NCBI GenBank assembly: GCA_964608945.1
Contig: CAZSQB010000005.1
Span: forward strand, 1 to 36,178
Source: CAYWEP01 sp964608945
Lineage (GTDB): Bacteria; Patescibacteriota; Microgenomatia; Levybacterales; UBA12049
Direction of reading: 5' to 3'
DNA length: 36,178 nucleotides
Below the pieces are notes generated by a model that worked only from the letters and a program-made list of their open reading frames with translations, was not told where the DNA came from and made no database searches. Made by a program: the position numbers and the translations under genes. Positions 6,907-14,215 of the stretch are shown in pieces (positions within the stretch are counted from its first letter, which is position 1; every line of letters starts with the position of its first letter).

Positions 6907-8079
6907 ATGCGAAAATTAATAGTTCTTATTGTCATCCTTATTGCTATCCTTGGGCTCGCTAGTCTAGCAAATCGGTATATTCCCAATCTTTCTGAGCCGC
7001 TGAATCAGGGGAAGGTAACACTTCCGAATGGTGACCGGTTGCGAATTGCGTCTGAGGAAAATGTCATCATCGACACAGTAAAAAGAGTTGGGCCATCGGT
7101 CGTTACTATCGCTGCAGCATCCAATCAAGCAAGGCTTTTTGATGAGCAAGATCCTTTCTCGATTTTTGGCATCCCGTCACAGCGACAAAGCCCAAATTCG
7201 CGTGAGCCGCAGAACATCGGGTCAGGGTTTATCGTCTCGTCAGACGGCATCATTGTGACAAATAAGCACGTTGTTTCAGATGCAGGCAACAAATACTTTG
7301 TCGTCACGACAGATGAGAAACGCTACGACGTTGAGCGAATTTACCGCGACCCGCTCAATGACATTGCGCTTCTGAAGATCAGTCCAGGACAACACACGGG
7401 TTGGGAACTAAAACCAGTCACACTTGGCGATTCAGGACGCCTTGAGGTTGGACAAATCGCGATTGCTATCGGAACTGCGCTTGGAGAATTTAATAATACA
7501 GTCACAACAGGCGTTATTTCAGGACTTGGACGGGGGATTACCGCAGGATCATTCTACGAGGGGTTTGTCGAACAGCTCGACAATGTTATTCAGACAGACG
7601 CAGCAATCAATCCTGGGAATAGCGGTGGGCCACTGCTTAATGCAAAAGGTGAAGTAATCGGTGTCAACACTGCGGTCTCGCAAAGCGGGGAGAATATCGG
7701 TTTTGCGCTGCCGATTAATACAGTTAAAGATTCTTTAAAAAACTTCAACGAAACAGGCCAATTCAATAGGCCGTATTTGGGCGTTGCGTATCGCATGATC
7801 TCGCGTGAGCTGTCAATACGAAATGAACTCCCCGAGGGTGCATATGTCCAGACAGTTGTCCTGGGTTCTGCAGCTGATAAAGCTGGTATTAAGCCCGGAG
7901 ATATTATCACAAAGTTTGACGGGAAGGATGTTCGGGCACGCTCATCTGAGCTTGCGTCACTTATCAGCAAGAAAAAAGTTGGCGATACTGCGACGCTTAC
8001 GATCTGGCGCGAAGACGAGAACGGCAACGGACGGGAAATGACTGTGAGCGTCACCTTCGAGGCAGCGCCTGAGCAATAG
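6907..8079 (+). CDS. HtrA/DegP-like trypsin-type serine protease with PDZ domain
   Basis: This 390-residue envelope quality-control protease is anchored by an N-terminal helix (residues 3-21). The catalytic triad is complete: His121 in TNKHVV, Asp152 in NDIALLKI and Ser239 in GNSGGPLL. A single C-terminal PDZ domain (GVAYRMI...AADKAGIKPGDIITKFDG) binds substrate tails. One PDZ and a membrane anchor resemble DegS or the Gram-positive HtrA type more than DegP. It follows the S41 protease and precedes a SurA-like chaperone, so 5603-8803 is an envelope protein-folding and turnover cluster. Confidence 0.95.
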   Translation: MRKLIVLIVILIAILGLASLANRYIPNLSEPLNQGKVTLPNGDRLRIASEENVIIDTVKRVGPSVVTIAAASNQARLFDEQDPFSIFGIPSQRQSPNSREPQNIGSGFIVSSDGIIVTNKHVVSDAGNKYFVVTTDEKRYDVERIYRDPLNDIALLKISPGQHTGWELKPVTLGDSGRLEVGQIAIAIGTALGEFNNTVTTGVISGLGRGITAGSFYEGFVEQLDNVIQTDAAINPGNSGGPLLNAKGEVIGVNTAVSQSGENIGFALPINTVKDSLKNFNETGQFNRPYLGVAYRMISRELSIRNELPEGAYVQTVVLGSAADKAGIKPGDIITKFDGKDVRARSSELASLISKKKVGDTATLTIWREDENGNGREMTVSVTFEAAPEQ

Positions 8080-8082
8080 CGC

Positions 8083-8110
8083 TTGCTACTCATCAATTTT
8101 GTGGTATAAT
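8083..8110 (+). promoter_or_regulatory. Promoter of the SurA-like gene (leaderless)
   Basis: TTGCTA (8083-8088), 16 bases, TATAAT (8105-8110). The sequence TGTGGTATAAT also gives part of an extended -10. Six bases separate the -10 box from ATG 8117. Confidence 0.75.
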
Positions 8111-8116
8111 ACAAAA

Positions 8117-8803
8117 ATGGCGAGAAAAGCTGAAAGGACAACGAAAACAAAAAAGCCTACCAAGACAACCACAGTAGTCGCATTTGATTCAGCCCAAAAA
8201 ATAAGCTCGCCTGTTCGTTTGAAAAAGTCATACCTTCTCTGGGCTATCGGCGTCATCGCGCTTATTCTTGCTATTTATCTTTTGCGAGGTATGTTTATCG
8301 CTGCGACAGTAAATGGACAGCCAATTAGTCGTATCGCAGTGATCCGAGAGCTTGAGAGACAAGGCGGCAAGCAAGCACTCAACTCGATTGTGACAAAGAA
8401 TCTGATTCTCCAAGAAGCAAAGAAGCAAAATGTTACGGTCAACAAGGAAGAAATTGATAAAGAATTAAAGCGTATAGAAGATAATATAAAACGCCAAGGA
8501 CAGACACTCGACCAGGCGCTCACGCTGCAGGGTATGACAAAGGAAAATTTAGTCGAGCAAATTCGTTTACAGAAGATGATAGAGAAGATTGTTGGGAAAG
8601 ATATTAAAGTAGCAGACAAGGAGGTTGATGAGTATATAGCAAAAAATCAGGAATCTTTGCCGCAGGATCAGGAGCGAAAGGTATTAGGCGCGCAGGTTAA
8701 GGATCAACTACGGCAGCAGAAATTAAATGAAAAAGTAAATTCGTGGATCGAATCGCTTCGCAAAAACGCCAAAATTTCCTCATTTGTCCCGTATTACCCA
8801 TAG
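8117..8803 (+). CDS. Membrane-anchored SurA N-terminal-like chaperone
   Basis: The 228-residue protein has a basic, disordered cytoplasmic N-terminus, one membrane helix at about residues 39-58 (LLWAIGVIALILAIYLLRG) and an outer domain that matches the SurA/PrsA N-terminal chaperone module (VNGQPISRIAVIRELERQGGKQALNSIVTKNLILQEA...). The helical part is rich in Lys/Glu/Gln. No PPIase (parvulin) domain follows, so it would be a holdase rather than an isomerase. ATG 8117 is preferred to an upstream TTG (8099), which lies within the promoter. It follows the HtrA gene by 37 bases and has its own strong promoter. Confidence 0.85.
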   Translation: MARKAERTTKTKKPTKTTTVVAFDSAQKISSPVRLKKSYLLWAIGVIALILAIYLLRGMFIAATVNGQPISRIAVIRELERQGGKQALNSIVTKNLILQEAKKQNVTVNKEEIDKELKRIEDNIKRQGQTLDQALTLQGMTKENLVEQIRLQKMIEKIVGKDIKVADKEVDEYIAKNQESLPQDQERKVLGAQVKDQLRQQKLNEKVNSWIESLRKNAKISSFVPYYP

Positions 8804-8901
8804 GAAAGTTTAGGGTTTATGGGTAAGGTAAATGGTAAAACACGCTAAACATAACCTCCTCACGATACCGGCTTCCTAACCCATTAACCCCTCACTTTTC
8901 C
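8803..8901. repeat. Intergenic inverted repeat, about 100 bases
   Basis: GGAAAGTTTAGGGTT...ATGGGTAAGG on the left pairs imperfectly with CCTAACCCATTAACCCC...TTTTCC on the right. It may act as a terminator for the SurA-like gene but has no long U-tract. Confidence 0.55.
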
Positions 8902-8912
8902 CGTATTGTCTC

Positions 8913-8941
8913 TTGACAAGCATGCCAATATCTGAAATTAT
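8913..8941 (+). promoter_or_regulatory. Promoter of the cupredoxin gene (leaderless)
   Basis: TTGACA at 8913-8918, 17 bases, then AATTAT at 8936-8941, then seven bases to ATG 8949. The -35 box is perfect and the -10 matches four of six. The geometry is the same as at 14180 and 23146. Confidence 0.6.
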
Positions 8942-8948
8942 AGTGTTA

Positions 8949-9398
8949 ATGGCTAAAGCAAAGAAGAGAAAACCAGCGCGAGCATCCTCGCATCATCACA
9001 CGACAGACCACCATCATTTCTTACTTATCGTTGGTGGTGGATTCTTGCTCATGCTCTTGATTTTATTGATGTATAACAACCTTCCATTTATTAACTCATA
9101 TCAAAAACAAGCAGCCGTAACTGCAGAAGATAGCATGGAGCAGGAGGAAGTCCAGCAGGTCGTGATGAAGGATTACGCATTTAGCCCAACCTCGATAACG
9201 GTAAAAGCTGAAACAACAGTAACATTTGTCAATCAGGATCCAGTCGCGCATAGGGTTGTTGCGGATGATGGGATATTTAGTACACAGCTACTAGAGCAAG
9301 ACGCAGAAGAACAGGTGACATTTGACACACCAGGAACATACACATATCATTGTGAACAGCACCCAAATATGACTGGAACGGTTGTCGTTGAAGAGTAA
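8949..9398 (+). CDS. Membrane-anchored cupredoxin (type 1 copper protein)
   Basis: This 149-residue protein has a Lys/Arg/His-rich N-terminus, one membrane helix at about residues 24-43 (FLLIVGGGFLLMLLILLMY), a linker and a C-terminal plastocyanin-like domain. All four type 1 copper ligands are present: His101 (VAHRV), Cys135, His138 and Met141 (YHCEQHPNM). The C-x2-H-x2-M spacing resembles amicyanin/pseudoazurin-type loops. It probably carries electrons or binds copper outside the membrane. No partner oxidase or reductase is seen nearby. ATG 8949 is chosen over TTG 8913, which is the TTG of the -35 box. Confidence 0.9.
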   Translation: MAKAKKRKPARASSHHHTTDHHHFLLIVGGGFLLMLLILLMYNNLPFINSYQKQAAVTAEDSMEQEEVQQVVMKDYAFSPTSITVKAETTVTFVNQDPVAHRVVADDGIFSTQLLEQDAEEQVTFDTPGTYTYHCEQHPNMTGTVVVEE

Positions 9399-9409
9399 AA
9401 TGGGCAAGG

Positions 9410-10957
9410 TTAAAAAGTCTGCGCGATATCTCCTCGAAATAGCTTAATTCGTCTAACGTTTTTCGCTGAACGCAAATATTGCCTCAGGATTTTATACATA
9501 TCAAGATCAAATGTGTAATCTCGGCGTATTTCATTGAGGTTTCCGTTTTCATCGGAAACAATATTTCCTAAGAAGCACCATTTATCCACAATCAGGTGAT
9601 CTGTTTTATTATTCAAGTGGTCATTTTCTTCAATCAGAATCGGGCCTGAGAATGGCCATGAAGCGATGCGGGTATGAGAGAACGCGTCGGCAAAGCGGAG
9701 ATTGTAAAACAGTTGTTTTTCTTCGCCGATGCACGCGCCCTTACATCGACCCAGACGGTAGCCAAAGCACGGTCCTTTATTCCGCCAGCCGGCGGACTCA
9801 AGACCCAAAAGTTTTTCGCAAAGATTGTGCTCTTTTGCCATTCTGTAGAGATAGTCTTTTGCCTGACGGTTTGATCTGAAAAAACCAACTATGCTCGCCT
9901 TGTCATTCTGAACCGAAGGTGAAGAATCTAAAGATCCTTCGTGTTGCTCAGGATGACGAACAGCGTCCTCAAGAAATGTATCCATTAATTCAGATTCTGC
10001 AGAAACAACAGTATGTAATTGTGCAATCTCTTCATCTGAAACGAGATTATGGAAGGCAGTTGCGAAGCCCGCCGTATTTTTTTTCGATTTGATCGCAACG
10101 AGTTGCTTTTTTGTTCTTAATTTGCGGTTATAGAGCGGCATCAAGCGTTTAATAAGGTCTGATTCGAGCAAGAGCGCACCGAGTTCCCCTGCGGTTGGGA
10201 TAGTCTCAATACGTTTTATTTGCTGTGAGATCTTCATCTCAAGTGGTGAATGTACGTCACCTGAAAAATGCGATAACACACGATGCCGAAGGTTTATACT
10301 TTTTCCAATATATAACGGAGCATCCTCTTGCCCATAAAATATATATACGCCTGGCAATTCCGGAAGAGACTGAAGGTCAGATAGCGCAAGTGCGAGGGGG
10401 ATCGCTGGCCTTCGCAAGCCAATATTGATTGCGTCAAGGATTTTTTCAAGCGGGAGGATCGATTGGATTTTTTGATAAAACTCAAATAGCACGTGTGCAT
10501 CTGATAAAGCACGGTGTCTTTTTTCGCATTTGATTTGAAAGCGTTCAATCAGACTATCAAGATTATGGTGTTTTGCCGATGGAAAAAGCGCACGAGAAAG
10601 TCTTACCGTGCAGAAGTGCTTGGGGGAGAACGATATTTCTCGTCTTTTGAATTCGTACTTTAGAAAACTGTAATCAAATCGTACATTGTGGGCGACAAAA
10701 AAGGCATCTTTAAGCACCTCCAAAATCTCATCTGCGACCTCTCGAAATGTGGGTGCCGATTCCAAATCTCCTACTTTAATGCCGGTTAATATCTCAATTT
10801 CCGGCGGTACATGCGTTTGGGGGTTAATGAGGGATTGGTAGGTTTTTACGATTTTATTGTCTTCTACTCGTACAATGCCAACTTCAATAATACGATCAAA
10901 ACTACTTCTTGTTCCTGTGGTTTCGATATCGACGAAGGCGAGTTTGGACGGCAGCAT
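9410..10957 (-). CDS. DnaQ-like exonuclease fused to a UvrC-type GIY-YIG nuclease
   Basis: The 515-residue protein joins two nuclease domains. Residues 6-165 are a DEDDh 3'-5' exonuclease (DIET with Asp10/Glu12, HNVRFD with His90/Asp95, HRALSDA with His148/Asp153). Residues of about 200-290 are a GIY-YIG endonuclease (GVYIF...PLYIGKSINLRHRV), as in UvrC and Cho. The C-terminal part keeps the Cys-rich PCFGYRLGRCKGACIGE segment known from this fusion family. It lacks the UvrC C-terminal endonuclease and helix-hairpin-helix. Such proteins are expected to act in DNA repair. Residues of about 334-352 are encoded by a palindromic repeat (9901-9957) that is absent from the family core. Confidence 0.9.
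   Translation of the reverse strand: MLPSKLAFVDIETTGTRSSFDRIIEVGIVRVEDNKIVKTYQSLINPQTHVPPEIEILTGIKVGDLESAPTFREVADEILEVLKDAFFVAHNVRFDYSFLKYEFKRREISFSPKHFCTVRLSRALFPSAKHHNLDSLIERFQIKCEKRHRALSDAHVLFEFYQKIQSILPLEKILDAINIGLRRPAIPLALALSDLQSLPELPGVYIFYGQEDAPLYIGKSINLRHRVLSHFSGDVHSPLEMKISQQIKRIETIPTAGELGALLLESDLIKRLMPLYNRKLRTKKQLVAIKSKKNTAGFATAFHNLVSDEEIAQLHTVVSAESELMDTFLEDAVRHPEQHEGSLDSSPSVQNDKASIVGFFRSNRQAKDYLYRMAKEHNLCEKLLGLESAGWRNKGPCFGYRLGRCKGACIGEEKQLFYNLRFADAFSHTRIASWPFSGPILIEENDHLNNKTDHLIVDKWCFLGNIVSDENGNLNEIRRDYTFDLDMYKILRQYLRSAKNVRRIKLFRGDIAQTF
9901..9958. repeat. Palindromic element inserted in frame in the DnaQ-GIY-YIG gene
   Basis: It begins TGTCATTCTGAACCGAAGG and ends CTCAGGATGACG, with GAAGAATCTAAAGATCCTTC in the middle. 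The ends are inverted (TGTCAT/ATGAC). The coding strand reads DSSPSVQND, in the same phase of the repeat as DSSASPQND in ychF. Confidence 0.8.
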
Positions 10958-11005
10958 GTGTGTAACAGCTTAGCAAATTTTATCGGTTTCTGGCAAGCTC
11001 GACAA

Positions 11006-11090
11006 TGTCATTCTGAGCATTAGCGAAGCCCCGTACCAGACGGTACAGGGCGAAGAATCTCTTAGATCCTGAAGCAAGTTCAGGATGACA
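11006..11090. repeat. Intergenic copy of the palindromic element
   Basis: It starts TGTCATTCTGAGC and ends TTCAGGATGACA. Its core (AGCGAAGCCCCGTACCAGAC, 11022-11041) is nearly the same as a stretch inside ddl (27500-27535, reverse strand). The right end supplies the probable -35 box (ATGACA, 11085-11090) of the KefB gene. Confidence 0.8.
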
Positions 11091-11114
11091 CTATGCCCAC
11101 GAGTTTGCTACACT
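11085..11114 (+). promoter_or_regulatory. Promoter of the KefB-type exchanger gene
   Basis: ATGACA (11085-11090), 18 bases, TACACT (11109-11114), then six bases to GTG 11121. The spacing equals that of other leaderless genes here and decides the GTG start. Confidence 0.5.
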
Positions 11115-11120
11115 GGATTA

Positions 11121-12806
11121 GTGCAGGGGATTTTCACTGACATCGCTATTATTATTTGTCTTGCTGCAGTTCTTTCTGTTATCTTTCGGCTGCTTAAACT
11201 ACCGGCAATTCTTGCATACATTCTGACAGGCATTATCTTAGGGCCCCTTGGGTTATTCCATTTAGAAAACGAGGCTGCGCTTGCGACACTCGGGCAACTC
11301 GGCGTTACGTTGCTTCTTTTCATGCTCGGTTTGGAGCTAAAGCTGAAAGAGCTTCGGTCAATCGGAAAATCCGCGATTATAGCCGGTGTATTGCAAATGT
11401 ACTTCACCTTCTTTGTCGCGTTCTTTATGACAATGTTTCTCGGGTTTAGCAAGACAGAGGCGATTTATACTGGTATCGCGCTTTCATTTTCAAGCACGAT
11501 TGTTATCGTCAAGCTCCTTTCAGACAAGCGCGACCTGAATAGTTTACATGGAAAACTGGCTCTTGGTATTTTGCTTGTGCAGGATTTCTTCGCAATACTA
11601 ACCATAATTTTTCTTTCAGGAAATCCTTCGACAAGCTCAGGACCATATATTGGCGGTTTACTCGTAAAAATAATCATATTATTTGCCATTATCACCTTTC
11701 TTAGTAGCACAGTTTTTCCAAAACTTACTCGTATTATTGCACGATCTTCAGAGTCGCTTTTTCTTGTCAGTCTTGCGTGGGTATTTGCGCTGACGGCGCT
11801 TGTCGCATCTCCATTCATTGGTTTTTCAATCGAGATTGGCGGTTTTTTGGCTGGCCTCGCGCTGGCCAATACGCATGAGAATTTTCAAATAGTCGCCAAG
11901 ATGCGAGCGCTTCGTGACTTTTTCATCACGATCTTTTTCGTAACTTTGGGGATAGAGATGCATATCGCAAACGTTGGCGGCGTACTCCTTCCAGCAATTG
12001 CCCTTTCATTATTCGTGCTTTTCATAAAGCCGTTTGTTGTTATGGGAATCACTGGTGTGTTGGGGTATCGAAAGAGAACGTCATTTTTTGTCGGCATAAG
12101 CTTTGCGCAAATTTCAGAATTCAGCCTGATTATTATCTTCTTAGGGGCGCGTATCGGTGCGATATCAAATGATCTTGCCGCTATTGTTGTTTTGGTGAGT
12201 ATCATTACGTATGCGATATCGGCATTTATGCTTCAGTATAATAATACGATCTATAAAAAAGTCCATAAATTGCTTTGGATTTTTCAAACAAAGCACACAA
12301 AGTCTGAACGAATTACAGAGAACGAAGAGCAGCTTGCAGATTTGGATGATCATACAATCATTGTTGGTGGTGACCAAATGGGGCAGAGTATCCTCCATTC
12401 GTTAGAGAAGAAAGGCCAAAAGATTGTTTTAGTTGATTTTGACCCAGATCTTGTCCGGAGATTGAAAGAGAAAACAGATTTCCCAATTCTTTTTGGGGAT
12501 ATCGCAGATGCTGAAATTCAGGAGCGAGTTGGGGTTCAGAAGGCAAAGCTCATCGTCTCTACAGTTCCTGATCTTGAAGATAATTTACTCTTGATACAGG
12601 GTATTCGGCACGAAAATCGCAAAGCTAAAATTATTGTTATGGCGTATCAATCTGATGATGCCAAAGCTTTGTATAAAGCAGGAGCAGACTATGTTGTCTT
12701 ACCATATCTGACAGGCGGTAATCATCTCGCGAAGTTACTCATTGATAAAAAACACCTGAAGCTTATTGAAGAATACAAAGCAAAAGACCTAGCCTTTTTA
12801 AATTAG
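11121..12806 (+). CDS. KefB-type monovalent cation:proton antiporter with RCK/TrkA-N domain
   Basis: The 561-residue membrane protein has about 12 helices of the CPA2 Na+/H+ exchanger family (LPAILAYILTGIILGPLG, LGVTLLLFMLGLELKL, FVTLGIEMHI). A C-terminal NAD-binding RCK domain follows from about residue 417 (HTIIVGGDQMGQSILHSLE...VLVDFDPDLVRRL...FGDIADAE). It would exchange K+ or Na+ for protons under ligand control. I prefer GTG 11121 (VQGIFTDIAIIICLAAVL) to ATG 11085: the latter adds 12 residues ahead of the first helix and lies in the -35 box. A six-residue insertion, PSTSSG at about residues 169-174, is encoded by CCTTCGACAAGCTCAGGA (11625-11642), a scattered repeat unit. Confidence 0.92.
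   Translation: MQGIFTDIAIIICLAAVLSVIFRLLKLPAILAYILTGIILGPLGLFHLENEAALATLGQLGVTLLLFMLGLELKLKELRSIGKSAIIAGVLQMYFTFFVAFFMTMFLGFSKTEAIYTGIALSFSSTIVIVKLLSDKRDLNSLHGKLALGILLVQDFFAILTIIFLSGNPSTSSGPYIGGLLVKIIILFAIITFLSSTVFPKLTRIIARSSESLFLVSLAWVFALTALVASPFIGFSIEIGGFLAGLALANTHENFQIVAKMRALRDFFITIFFVTLGIEMHIANVGGVLLPAIALSLFVLFIKPFVVMGITGVLGYRKRTSFFVGISFAQISEFSLIIIFLGARIGAISNDLAAIVVLVSIITYAISAFMLQYNNTIYKKVHKLLWIFQTKHTKSERITENEEQLADLDDHTIIVGGDQMGQSILHSLEKKGQKIVLVDFDPDLVRRLKEKTDFPILFGDIADAEIQERVGVQKAKLIVSTVPDLEDNLLLIQGIRHENRKAKIIVMAYQSDDAKALYKAGADYVVLPYLTGGNHLAKLLIDKKHLKLIEEYKAKDLAFLN
11625..11642 (+). repeat. Single repeat unit inside the KefB gene
   Basis: CCTTCGACAAGCTCAGGA is the same unit (reverse CTGAGCTTGTCGAAG) that is reiterated inside hisS and at the NIF3 start. 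It is translated PSTSSG, in a loop between two membrane helices. Confidence 0.65.
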
Positions 12807-12819
12807 TAGAGGGGTTACA

Positions 12820-12855
12820 AAGTGACTTAAGTATCTTAGGTGTCTTAAGTAACTT
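12820..12855. repeat. Hairpin between convergent genes, possible bidirectional terminator
   Basis: AAGTGACTTAAG (12820-12831) and CTTAAGTAACTT (12844-12855) pair with one mismatch around a 12-base loop. It lies between the ends of the exchanger gene and prfA. There is no clear U-tract on either side. Confidence 0.5.
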
Positions 12856-13747
12856 ATGAAGCTTCCGGTGCCTTTGTAGCTTCTTCTGGTAAATTACCAT
12901 TCATTATTCCTTCAAGATTTTTCCATGATTTATTAATTCTGTGATCAGTCAGTCTGTCTTGGGGGAAGTTATAGGTTTTAATTTTCTCAGACCGCATCCC
13001 GCGTCCAACCTGTGTTGAGCGGAGGGACGCAATCTGCTCGTGCTGTTTTTCAACCTTAAGTTCCCACAACTTTGCGCGAAGAAGTTTCATCGCGATTTCG
13101 CGGTTTTGTATTTGTGACCGCTCGGACTGAGATGTGACAACGATCCCTGATGGTCGGTGTACGATTCGTACTGCTGTTGAAACTTTATTGACATTCTGCC
13201 CGCCGTGTCCGCCAGAGCGGAACGCTTCAAATGCAATATCATCTGGGCTTATGTGAAGATCAATGTCTTCAAGTTCTGGGAGGATAGATACCGTTACCGT
13301 TGAGGTATGAATTCTCCCGCGTTTTTCAGTTTTGGGAATTCGCTGCACGCGGTGAACGCCTGCTTCGTATTTTAAAAGACCAAATGGTTTGTCTCCTGAA
13401 ATTTTGATAACGCCAATATCAAGCGTTTCGACGCGAAGGCCGCGTAACTGGGCAAATCGTTCATACATCCGAAGAAGCTCTTCAGCAAAAAGATTTGCCT
13501 CATCGCCTCCAGCTGCACCTTTGACTTCCAGAATAACATTACGCTCATCCAAGTCATCTGTCTCGCTCTCTTGTGTCTGCCAGCTGGAGGATTGCAAACT
13601 CTCCTCAATAACGCGTTTTTGCTCCTGAAGGTTTGTTAATTCCTCTTGCACCAATTCTGCCATAGAAGGATCCTCAGCTAAAAGCCTAGTTGTTTCTTCT
13701 ATTTTTTGTTCGAGCTCTTGTAATTGGACGAGACGGTAGTCGGACAT
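12854..13747 (-). CDS. prfA: Peptide chain release factor 1
   Basis: RF1 reads UAA and UAG and triggers peptide release. The GGQ motif lies at residues 182-184 in RSGGHGGQNVNKVS. The codon-reading tripeptide is PKT at residues 138-140 (VHRVQRIPKTEKRGRIHTS), the PxT form of RF1 rather than the SPF of RF2. At 297 residues it lacks about 55-60 residues of the usual N-terminal helical domain 1. Genes ending in TGA in this window imply that an RF2 is encoded elsewhere. It lies downstream of rpmE, a common order, but the methyltransferase gene prmC that often follows is absent. A C-terminal Glu/Ala-rich tail ends in ATKAPEAS. Confidence 0.95.
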   Translation of the reverse strand: MSDYRLVQLQELEQKIEETTRLLAEDPSMAELVQEELTNLQEQKRVIEESLQSSSWQTQESETDDLDERNVILEVKGAAGGDEANLFAEELLRMYERFAQLRGLRVETLDIGVIKISGDKPFGLLKYEAGVHRVQRIPKTEKRGRIHTSTVTVSILPELEDIDLHISPDDIAFEAFRSGGHGGQNVNKVSTAVRIVHRPSGIVVTSQSERSQIQNREIAMKLLRAKLWELKVEKQHEQIASLRSTQVGRGMRSEKIKTYNFPQDRLTDHRINKSWKNLEGIMNGNLPEEATKAPEAS

Positions 13748-13751
13748 AATG

Positions 13752-13830
13752 AATTTCTAATTTCAAATATCCAATTTCTAATTTCCAATTCGTATTTTCA
13801 TTTGAAATTTGATATTTGAAATTAGAAATT
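13752..13830. repeat. Perfect 20-base inverted repeat between rpmE and prfA
   Basis: AATTTCTAATTTCAAATATC (13752-13771) is exactly the reverse complement of 13811-13830. The loop (39 bases) repeats the words CCAATTTCTAATTTCC. It resembles the hairpin at 23701-23775, 10 kb away. Confidence 0.85.
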
Positions 13831-13850
13831 ATTTGAAATTCTTGACGTGG

Positions 13851-14150
13851 CTATTTTAATCCTGAGAGCATTTCGCGAAGCGACTTGGGGCCGTCCTGTT
13901 GCTTTTTCTTATCTTCTGCCTTTTTAACTTTTGTCACTTGATACGCTTTAGCAGCTTCTTGTTTCTTCTGGAATTTCTGAATGCGTGATGCTGTATCGAC
14001 AAATTTCTGCTCACCAGTATAGAAGGGGTGACAGTTATAGCACAATTCCACATGGATAACATCCTGTGTTGAGCCGACAGTAAAGCGATTACCACATACA
14101 CAGATAACCTGCGCTTGATCATTGTATTTTGGATGAATCGCTGTTTTCAT
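13851..14150 (-). CDS. rpmE: 50S ribosomal protein L31 (zinc-binding type) with extended tail
   Basis: This 99-residue bL31 starts MKTAIHPKYNDQAQVICVCG. Four cysteines (VCVCG-like pair CVC and CYNC) form the zinc site of the C+ form, with the conserved CHPFYTGEQKFVDTASRIQKFQKK. About 30 extra Lys-rich residues at the C-terminus exceed the usual 65-75. ATG 14150 is chosen over 14186 because the family begins MK.xIHP and a perfect TATAAT lies seven bases upstream of it. It is transcribed leftward into prfA and divergently from the DUF444 gene with overlapping -35 boxes. Confidence 0.95.
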   Translation of the reverse strand: MKTAIHPKYNDQAQVICVCGNRFTVGSTQDVIHVELCYNCHPFYTGEQKFVDTASRIQKFQKKQEAAKAYQVTKVKKAEDKKKQQDGPKSLREMLSGLK

Positions 14151-14157
14151 GTATGTA

Positions 14158-14186
14158 ATTATACAAGAAAACGTTCTCATTGACAA
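14158..14186 (-). promoter_or_regulatory. Promoter of rpmE-prfA
   Basis: On the reverse strand TTGTCA (14186-14181), 17 bases, TATAAT (14163-14158), then seven bases to the ATG. Its -35 box is the same DNA, shifted by one base, as the -35 box of the divergent DUF444 gene. Confidence 0.9.
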
Positions 14187-14208
14187 GGCTGAAGGCTGAT
14201 CCTATAAT
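14180..14208 (+). promoter_or_regulatory. Consensus promoter of the DUF444 gene
   Basis: TTGACA (14180-14185), 17 bases, TATAAT (14203-14208): a full sigma-70 consensus. Seven bases separate it from ATG 14216, so the mRNA is leaderless. Confidence 0.92.
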
Positions 14209-14215
14209 GCTTTTT

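Noticed and set aside
8913..8948. TTG 8913 as start of the cupredoxin
   Set aside because: TTGACA at this position is a -35 box and the extension has no family support.
9674..9879. Overlapping forward ORFs inside the DnaQ-GIY-YIG gene
   Set aside because: They are frame shadows with no start signals or family features.
11085..11120. ATG 11085 as start of the KefB-type gene
   Set aside because: It lies in the end of a repeat and in the probable -35 box; the family starts near GIFTDIA.
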